A stretch of DNA of 10,845 bases from an uncultured Pseudomonadota bacterium. Its GTDB lineage: Bacteria > Desulfobacterota_B > Binatia > UBA9968. Below the pieces are notes generated by a model. It made no database searches. It saw only the letters and a program-made list of their open reading frames with translations, and was not told the origin of the DNA. Position numbers and translations under genes: made by a program. The stretch spans positions 1 through 10,845 of the forward strand of contig CAMLCX010000131.1 of the NCBI GenBank assembly GCA_946478635.1, in the 5' to 3' direction. The stretch's first letter is position 1. Every line of letters starts with the position of its first letter. Positions 6,545 to 10,845 of the stretch are shown piece by piece.

Positions 6545-6569
6545 CGCTCGATTTGCAAATTGTTGAGCG
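6545..6569. promoter_or_regulatory. Dyad with perfect 10-base palindrome upstream of the ATPase gene
   Basis: ATTTGCAAAT at 6551-6560 is a perfect palindrome. It is flanked by CGCTC (6545-6549) and its complement GAGCG (6565-6569), though the flanks are offset by three bases. It lies 27-51 bases upstream of the chosen GTG, around the predicted transcription start, where a repressor operator could sit. No regulator is encoded nearby, so its identity as an operator is conjecture. Confidence 0.35.
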
Positions 6570-6573
6570 GCAT

Positions 6574-6603
6574 ACTATATGAACATCGGTCTTTTGCAAC
6601 CAA
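6574..6603 (-). promoter_or_regulatory. Possible promoter of the gltLIJK-like operon
   Basis: On the minus strand a good -10 element, TATAGT (6574-6579, five of six), follows a poor -35, TTGGTT (6598-6603, three of six), at 18 bases. The predicted start, near 6567, leaves a leader of about 50 bases before the GTG. The weak -35 suggests either an activator or a wrong call. Confidence 0.28.
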
Positions 6604-6724
6604 GCGCAAGCAAATCCGGCGCTCCAACACGGTTCTCTGTCATCGTCGACTCGCAGTTGCGGAAACGTCATCAGTTCCGTGTAAAGTCGATTGTCATCCA
6701 CCCGGCGTGAGAGGTTAGCTCGTC

Positions 6725-7174
6725 GTGAATTTCTTTCTCATGCGGCATGGTGAAGCCCTGGCCGCTTCCGAGAATCCGCAACGACCGTTGTCATCCGAGG
6801 GGCGCCGGAACGTCGAAGAGGTCGCACGATTGGCGCGTGAGCGCAATATCCGGGTTTCAGCGATCTATCATTCGGGGATCCTGCGCGCGAAGGAAACCGC
6901 CGAGATCCTGGCCGGGTATCTCATGCCGGTTGGGAGCGCGGCGGAACTCTCCGGCTTGTTGCCGGAGGATGACCCGGCAATCGTAAAGGGCGAGCTTGAA
7001 GCCGCCACGGATTCGATTTTGCTTGTCGGTCATTTGCCGTTCATGAGCCGGTTGGCGGGTCTATTGGTAAACGGCGATCCGGAACGGCCGGCCGCAGAGT
7101 TTTTACCCGCCACGCTGGTCTGCTGTATCCGGGCGCCGTCGCAGTGGAAAGTCGGCTGGCGGCTTGCGCCGTAG
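6725..7174 (+). CDS. sixA: SixA-type phosphohistidine phosphatase
   Basis: Small cytoplasmic histidine phosphatase of 149 residues (E. coli SixA has 161), branch 1 of the phosphoglycerate-mutase-like superfamily. The RHG triad is at residues 7-9, with His8 the phospho-acceptor. Arg54 in [13 protein letters not shown] and His103 in [13 protein letters not shown] complete the active-site set, and the [14 protein letters not shown] stretch (21-34) is typical of SixA. In E. coli SixA removes phosphate from phosphohistidine proteins (ArcB HPt domain, nitrogen-PTS NPr); no such partner is visible here, so the target is unknown. The start is a GTG giving NFFLMRHG, which fits the first strand; a GAGAGG motif lies 10 bases upstream. 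It is divergent from the transporter operon and 78 bases ahead of citrate synthase, which has its own likely promoter. Confidence 0.9.
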   Translation: MNFFLMRHGEALAASENPQRPLSSEGRRNVEEVARLARERNIRVSAIYHSGILRAKETAEILAGYLMPVGSAAELSGLLPEDDPAIVKGELEAATDSILLVGHLPFMSRLAGLLVNGDPERPAAEFLPATLVCCIRAPSQWKVGWRLAP

Positions 7175-7188
7175 CGGGCGAAACGGAG

Positions 7189-7217
7189 TTGACCGCGGCA
7201 TGGGGATGTTCTAGAAA
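7189..7217 (+). promoter_or_regulatory. Sigma70-like promoter for citrate synthase
   Basis: TTGACC (7189-7194, five of six), a 17-base spacer, and TAGAAA (7212-7217, four of six). The predicted start, near 7224, gives a leader of about 29 bases with the GAGAGG ribosome site at 7239-7244. It begins within the short gap after sixA, so citrate synthase need not depend on sixA transcription. Confidence 0.45.
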
Positions 7218-7252
7218 GAAACGTGCCAAGCTCGACGTGAGAGGTTGATACG

Positions 7253-8539
7253 ATGGCTTCAGACACTTTGACTATTATCGATAATCGGACCGGTAAAGAA
7301 TACACCGTTCCGATCAAGAACAGCGCCATTAAGGCGACCGATCTGTTCCAAATAAAAGTAACCGAAGACGATGGGATCGTCAGCTACGATCCCGGTTTCA
7401 TGAACACGGCTTCGTGCCAGAGCAAAATCACCTACATCGATGGCGATCGAGGGATCCTGCGCTATCGTGGCTATCCGATCGAACAGATCGCCGAGAAGAG
7501 CACTTACTTGGAGACGGCCTATTTGATTCTTTACGGCGAGTTGCCGAATAAGTCCCAGCTTGACCAGTGGACTCACAACATTACCTATCATTCGATCATT
7601 CACGAAAACATCAAAAAGCTCATCGACGGATTTCACCACGATGCCCATCCTATGGGGATATTGGTGAGCACCGTGGGCGCGCTCTCCACCTTTTATCCTG
7701 AGGCCAAAAAGATCTTTGACGTCAAGTCCCGCCGGGATCAAACCTATCGCTTGATCAGCAAAATGCCGACCTTAGCGGCGTTCGCTTACCGTCACAGCCT
7801 GGGCTTGCCCTTTTCGTATCCCGACAATGACCTGAGCTATACGGGCAATTTTCTCAACATGCTATTCAAAATGACCGAGCTCAAGTACAAGCCCAATCCG
7901 GTGCTCGAGCGCGCCCTGGATATTCTATTCATCCTGCACGCTGATCACGAGCAGAACTGCAGCGCGAATGCCATGCGCAGCGTGGGCAGTTCGCAGGTCG
8001 ATCCCTATTCGGCGGTTGCCGCGGCCGCTGCGGCGCTTTACGGCCCTTTACACGGCGGCGCCAACGAAGCCGTGTTGAGAATGCTCATGGAAATCGGCTC
8101 GAAGGAGAAGGTGCCTGAGTTCATCAAGAAAGTTAAAGGCGGTGAGGGGCGACTGATGGGCTTTGGCCATCGGGTCTATAAGAATTACGATCCCCGCGCC
8201 AAGATTATAAAGGAAGTCGCCGATCAAGTTTTCCAGGTCTGTGGCCGCAATCCGCTCCTTGAAATAGCGCTCGAGCTCGAGCGTATCGCGTTATCGGATG
8301 ATTATTTCATCAAGCGCAAACTCTATCCGAACGTGGATTTCTATTCAGGGTTGATTTATCAGTCCATGGGTTTGCCGATGGACATGTTTCCCGTACTCTT
8401 TGCGATTCCCCGCACCAGCGGCTGGATTGCGCAATGGGAAGAAATGCTCACCGATCCGGACCAGAAGCTGGCGCGGCCGAAGCAGGTCTATCTGGGAGCA
8501 GAGACGCGGGATTACTTGCCGATGAACAAGCGCGGCTAG
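7253..8539 (+). CDS. gltA: Citrate synthase (type II, GltA)
   Basis: Condenses oxaloacetate and acetyl-CoA to citrate, the first step of the TCA cycle, in the cytoplasm. It has 428 residues, matching hexameric Gram-negative type II enzymes (E. coli GltA has 427) rather than the shorter type I. The N-terminal small beta domain (about 1-50), largely specific to type II, is present and is followed by YDPGFMNTASCQSKITYIDGD. Catalytic residues are visible: His267 in GPLHGGANEAV, His306 in MGFGHRVYKNYDPRA, and Asp362 in PNVDFYSGLIY. LHADHE (228-233) and IPRTSGW (385-391, arginine for oxaloacetate) are also intact. The ATG has GAGAGG 8 bases upstream. It is a complete, ordinary housekeeping gene. 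It converges on the transglycosylase gene with only two bases between stop codons and no terminator visible. Confidence 0.97.
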   Translation: MASDTLTIIDNRTGKEYTVPIKNSAIKATDLFQIKVTEDDGIVSYDPGFMNTASCQSKITYIDGDRGILRYRGYPIEQIAEKSTYLETAYLILYGELPNKSQLDQWTHNITYHSIIHENIKKLIDGFHHDAHPMGILVSTVGALSTFYPEAKKIFDVKSRRDQTYRLISKMPTLAAFAYRHSLGLPFSYPDNDLSYTGNFLNMLFKMTELKYKPNPVLERALDILFILHADHEQNCSANAMRSVGSSQVDPYSAVAAAAAALYGPLHGGANEAVLRMLMEIGSKEKVPEFIKKVKGGEGRLMGFGHRVYKNYDPRAKIIKEVADQVFQVCGRNPLLEIALELERIALSDDYFIKRKLYPNVDFYSGLIYQSMGLPMDMFPVLFAIPRTSGWIAQWEEMLTDPDQKLARPKQVYLGAETRDYLPMNKRG

Positions 8540-8541
8540 GT

Positions 8542-9927
8542 TTAGTGCAATGTTCCGCGGATACGCTGCAGCAAAATTCTGAGTTTCTGACCGATGCGCA
8601 GCGTTGGAGTGGTCAGGCTGTTAAACTCCATCAATGCGCGCACTTCCATGCCGTAACGGCGGGCAATAGAGAACAGCGTCTCGCCTATTTTGACTTCGTG
8701 AGTGACTAATCGCGCAGCCTCCGTCTCCTTTTCCAAGTTTTTCTCGCTTGCCTTGACGAGAAACACTGCGACTTTTCCTACTGGTAGATTCACGCGAAAA
8801 GAAACATCGTTCGGCGGGGTAGAAGGGCGCAGCAACGCTGGGTTGAGCTCCTGGATCACCGCGATATTCGATTCGGCGATCTCTGCCAGCGTCGCGAGCT
8901 TCATGGGCGCCTTGAGTTCAATTTGCTCGTAGTCCAGCGCAGTCTCGTACTGAATGTCGTCAAACCCGTATTTTTTTAGATCTGTTGCGATCAGCGCAAT
9001 GGCGACGAATTTGGGTACGAAATTTCGCGTTTCGTCGCTCATTTGTGCCTTGGCTTTGATGCTCCAGAAATCCTTGGCGCCGCTCTGCTGGAGCGCCTTG
9101 TCGATCGTTCCCGGTCCGGCATTGTAAGCCGCCGTTGCCAGATACCAGCGCCCAAAATAGTTATGCAGATCTTTCAGATAGGCCGCGGCCGCGCGAGTCG
9201 ACTTTACCGGATCGCGCCGTTCGTCGACCCATTCATCGATACGCAAGCCATATCGGCGCGCTGTCGGCGCGATAAATTGCCACAATCCGACTGCGCCGTT
9301 TCGCGAGGTCGTGTTGACAACGAACTCGCTTTCCAGAAGTGCCAGATAGCCAAGTTCCTCCGGCAGTCCTTCCTGGTTGAAGACTTTCGCAATCATCGGC
9401 ATGTATTTCCCCGAGCGGCCGAGCAACTCGCGAAAGCGGTTTTTCCCGGTGTTCGAGTAGTAGTTGATAAAGTGGCGCACTTTGGAATTGTCAATGACTT
9501 CCTTGGAAAACTGTAGGCGCCGCTGCTCGGCAGGCAAATCCACGGCTTTGTCGAGATCTTTTTCCAACAACTCCAGCAGGCGATTGTCTGCTTGAAAAGC
9601 GCGTCCGGGTTGCGCCGGAACCGCTGGTTTTGCCGGAGGCGCAGGTTTCTCTTCGACGCTATCGGACTGTCCCGCCAATTCCGCATCGCGCATTTGGGCG
9701 AGTGGGTTGCGTGACGACGTTGACCGCGGCTCCGGGGCCCGCGGCACGACGGCTTGCGGGATTAGAGGAGCCGGGGTCGAATTCGAATAAATCTCAACAG
9801 GGGATTTTGCCGGCGGGAGCTGAACGTTCGATTCGGCCGTGCGATGATACAACCGCTCGTTGGTTGCACAACCGAAAATTCCAGTAACTCCCAAGGAGAG
9901 CGCAAATATTACTTTAATCGCCCGCAT
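8542..9927 (-). CDS. mltD: Membrane-bound lytic murein transglycosylase D-like lipoprotein with LysM
   Basis: Cleaves the glycan strands of peptidoglycan by a non-hydrolytic 1,6-anhydro reaction, acting from the outer-membrane inner face. It has 461 residues. Residues 1-19 are a lipoprotein signal ending in a GIFGC lipobox with Cys20 as lipidation site. A Pro/Ala-rich linker follows (about 35-110). The SLT/GH23 domain spans about 170-320, with catalytic Glu199 in YLALLESEF, GAVGLWQFIAPTARRYG (211-227), and AYNAGPG (267-273), the order seen in MltD. A region at 345-388 looks like a degenerate LysM. A clear LysM follows at 408-451 (THEVKIGETLFSIARRYGMEV, then LRIGQKLRI). E. coli MltD has two LysM repeats. 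The start ATG at 9927 has only a weak ribosome site but gives a complete signal peptide. It converges on citrate synthase. Confidence 0.93.
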   Translation of the reverse strand: MRAIKVIFALSLGVTGIFGCATNERLYHRTAESNVQLPPAKSPVEIYSNSTPAPLIPQAVVPRAPEPRSTSSRNPLAQMRDAELAGQSDSVEEKPAPPAKPAVPAQPGRAFQADNRLLELLEKDLDKAVDLPAEQRRLQFSKEVIDNSKVRHFINYYSNTGKNRFRELLGRSGKYMPMIAKVFNQEGLPEELGYLALLESEFVVNTTSRNGAVGLWQFIAPTARRYGLRIDEWVDERRDPVKSTRAAAAYLKDLHNYFGRWYLATAAYNAGPGTIDKALQQSGAKDFWSIKAKAQMSDETRNFVPKFVAIALIATDLKKYGFDDIQYETALDYEQIELKAPMKLATLAEIAESNIAVIQELNPALLRPSTPPNDVSFRVNLPVGKVAVFLVKASEKNLEKETEAARLVTHEVKIGETLFSIARRYGMEVRALMEFNSLTTPTLRIGQKLRILLQRIRGTLH

Positions 9928-10194
9928 AGCGAGAAACCTGGGAACCTGCGGACGATACAGAATTAGCCATGACGATGCAAGCGATCGTATCGTGTAAAAA
10001 AATGGGTGTCAGCTTCAAGAGGTTTTGCAACAACGGCTGATGTCGCAAGCGCGATGGGGAAACCCCGGCTCCTCAGTTTAGGGTGCGACAGGGGGCAGGT
10101 AACACGTTCATATTTTCATACGCTTTACGTTTCAAAAGCGGCGGAAATTATTCGCTCAGGAAATTCGCAAAGCTCGCGTCAAGAGTTGCGCTCT

Positions 10195-10214
10195 GGGTAT
10201 GAGTCATCATACCC
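10195..10214. repeat. Perfect 8-base inverted repeat with 4-base loop
   Basis: GGGTATGA (10195-10202), loop GTCA, TCATACCC (10207-10214). The stem is perfect and symmetrical. No T-run follows on either strand, so it is not an intrinsic terminator. It lies about 87 bases upstream of a candidate promoter -35, a position compatible with an activator or repressor site. Confidence 0.5.
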
Positions 10215-10300
10215 GTGGCGCTGCCGCTGGCCAATGACCCTCCGCTCATTTTCGCCGGTGGTGTTGAGAAATATCGTGGGTTGTGTGGCAAATCTATGGG

Positions 10301-10330
10301 TTGACAACAGCGACCGATGTTCCTTATGAA
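10301..10330 (+). promoter_or_regulatory. Sigma70-like promoter upstream of the right-hand binding protein
   Basis: TTGACA (10301-10306, perfect -35), an 18-base spacer, then TATGAA (10325-10330, four of six). The predicted start, near 10337, would give a leader of roughly 230 bases before the ATG at 10565, spanning the short open stretch. Confidence 0.38.
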
Positions 10331-10473
10331 GCCTATACGTCCTGGCGCGAAGCGCGCTGACAGAAGCGAACGTGCTCGCCACGTCCGTGGTCGAAACGAA
10401 CGAAGAACTGATGGCGAGGTACCGGTCGGCGGTGCGGAAGTTTTGTATGAGCAAGAAGGCGGAGCTTAAGTAG
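10330..10473 (+). pseudogene. Short codon-biased open stretch, possible gene remnant
   Basis: Between a TGA at 10327 and a TAG at 10471 lie 47 codons. They end in a helix-rich, coding-looking peptide, best seen from the CTG at 10357: LTEANVLATSVVETNEELMA, then RYRSAVRKF and a Lys-rich end KKAELK. Third positions are mostly G or C, as in the real genes here. There is no in-frame ATG until the methionine of ELMA and no Shine-Dalgarno before any candidate start, so it is unlikely to be expressed as it stands. In the next frame a stretch ending DVPYEAYTSWREAR stops at 10358-10360, just where this one begins. A single frameshift could join the two, as expected of a decayed gene end. I cannot name the family. 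Chance openness is the alternative. Confidence 0.25.
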
Positions 10474-10564
10474 GCGTGGTTCAAGACTCGGCCTGTCGCG
10501 CATAGGACATTTGCAACGGGAGCTGGGATCGAAACGAATTGACGCTGTAGCCAGGAGGTTTCCG

Positions 10565-10845
10565 ATGAGGAAGAGTCTTTTGGCCCTGCTCGCAATTGTC
10601 ATCCTAGAAACTTCAGCCCTCGCGGTTGAGAAAATCCGCGTCGGCGTTCCGCAGCTCAACGCTCAATTTCTTCCTCTCGCTCTGGCGGAAAAGCGGGGCT
10701 TCCACGAGGATGGTCTTCAAGCAGAGGTCATCCGCATCAATCCCACCGTTGCGCTCGCCGCATTGGTCAGCGGTGAACTCGACTACTGGGCGGTCATTGG
10801 AAATTCGGTCGCGGCGGCGATCCAGGGAGCGCCGCTTAGAGTCCT
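10565..10845 (+). CDS. NMT1/TauT-type ABC transporter solute-binding protein, only the N-terminus in the window
   Basis: The first 93 codons of a periplasmic binding protein of the NitT/TauT (NMT1/SsuA) family. The ATG at 10565 is set by a strong AGGAGG Shine-Dalgarno (10553-10558) with a 6-base spacer. Residues 1-20 are a signal peptide ending Ala-Leu-Ala. The mature start has the family pattern: IRVGVPQLNAQFLPLALAEK (24-43), RGFHEDGLQAEVIRI (44-58), then LAALVSGELDYWAVIGNSVAAAIQGAPLRV (64-93). This corresponds to the first lobe, where a Gly-Glu-Leu-Asp turn and an Ala-rich helix precede the ligand cleft. The rest, with any permease and ATPase partners, lies beyond the right edge. Its sequence differs clearly from the family member at the left edge, so the two are not recent duplicates. 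Substrate unknown. Confidence 0.9.
   Translation, partial: MRKSLLALLAIVILETSALAVEKIRVGVPQLNAQFLPLALAEKRGFHEDGLQAEVIRINPTVALAALVSGELDYWAVIGNSVAAAIQGAPLRV

Larger units (their letters stand above)
9928..10564. other. Gene-poor 637-base intergenic region with dyads, promoter and a short open stretch
   Basis: No intact recognisable gene is present. Near the left end a weak minus-strand promoter for mltD is possible (TTGCAT at 9975-9980, 17 bases, TATCGT at 9952-9957). A small GGGG-AAA-CCCC dyad is at 10056-10066. A CGCTTT / AAAGCG inverted repeat (10121-10126 with 10135-10140, 8-base loop) and a stronger 8-base one at 10195-10214 follow. A plus-strand promoter starts at 10301, and a short codon-biased open stretch runs 10330-10473. 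An open frame of 107 codons at 10006-10329 has unremarkable composition and resembles no family I know, so I do not call it a gene. The size and content suggest a decayed locus or a complex leader for the gene on the right. Confidence 0.55.

Noticed and set aside
6519..6701. N-terminal extension of about 60 residues on the ATPase, from an in-frame upstream start
   Set aside because: The frame is open but the residues do not resemble any part of the GlnQ/GltL family. The family N-terminus begins at the GTG at 6518, and the stretch overlaps the likely promoter and dyad.
10006..10329. Open frame of 107 codons in the gene-poor region
   Set aside because: The composition is Ser/Arg-rich with no domain, no Shine-Dalgarno and no hydrophobic or conserved pattern. 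It spans the perfect inverted repeat and promoter elements.
10477..10500. T-arm-like GGTTCAAGACTC suggesting a tRNA
   Set aside because: No acceptor stem, anticodon arm or D-arm could be placed around it.
10179..10659. Two overlapping minus-strand open frames of 138 and 108 codons near the right edge
   Set aside because: They run antisense to the start of a clear binding-protein gene and have shadow-like, Arg/Ser-rich composition.
1..10845. CRISPR array, defence island, prophage or transposon
   Set aside because: No spacer-length direct repeats, nuclease, integrase or transposase motifs in any frame. The tandem units found are 7 and 9 bases long with no spacers.

Overview
The window reads as a chromosomal stretch from an uncultured, free-living Gram-negative bacterium. 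Outer-membrane biology is implied by a lipobox-bearing lytic transglycosylase and by several signal-peptide-bearing periplasmic binding proteins. Three ABC solute-binding proteins in under 11 kb, two of them NMT1/TauT-like, together with a PPOX-class F420/flavin family protein and moderately high GC, resemble soil lineages of the deltaproteobacterial, Binatota or Tectomicrobia type. That placement is inference from gene style only. No 16S rRNA, tRNA, phage, transposase or CRISPR array is visible.

Layout. (1) At the left edge a minus-strand NMT1-type solute-binding protein runs off the window. Behind its start lies a 252-base divergent intergenic region with five tandem 9-base units, a weak terminator-like hairpin and a promoter. 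(2) A plus-strand pair follows: a HAD phosphatase and, 27 bases on, a small PPOX-fold protein. (3) Converging on it is a minus-strand ornithine cyclodeaminase/mu-crystallin family gene with atypical active-site and Rossmann motifs and its own likely promoter. (4) Upstream of that is a complete minus-strand polar amino acid ABC transporter operon, transcribed ATPase, binding protein, permease, permease and matching E. coli GltL, GltI, GltJ and GltK. A composite hairpin made of degenerate 7-base units separates the binding protein from the first permease. (5) Divergently on the plus strand lie a SixA-type histidine phosphatase and a full-length citrate synthase. (6) A minus-strand MltD-like lipoprotein converges on citrate synthase with a 2-base gap. 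(7) About 640 bases without a convincing intact gene follow, holding dyads, a promoter and a short codon-biased open stretch. (8) A second NMT1-type binding protein begins behind a strong Shine-Dalgarno and runs off the right edge.

Functionally, most of the window is nutrient uptake (glutamate/aspartate-like amino acids and two unknown small-molecule substrates) plus central metabolism and cell-wall turnover. The genes are recognisable families and I found no convincing new multi-gene system. The least ordinary material is in the intergenic DNA: period-9 and period-7 tandem units, a GGCGTGA heptamer that recurs between genes, several dyads, and a possible gene remnant before the last gene. 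The cyclodeaminase-like enzyme with substituted motifs is the most unusual protein.
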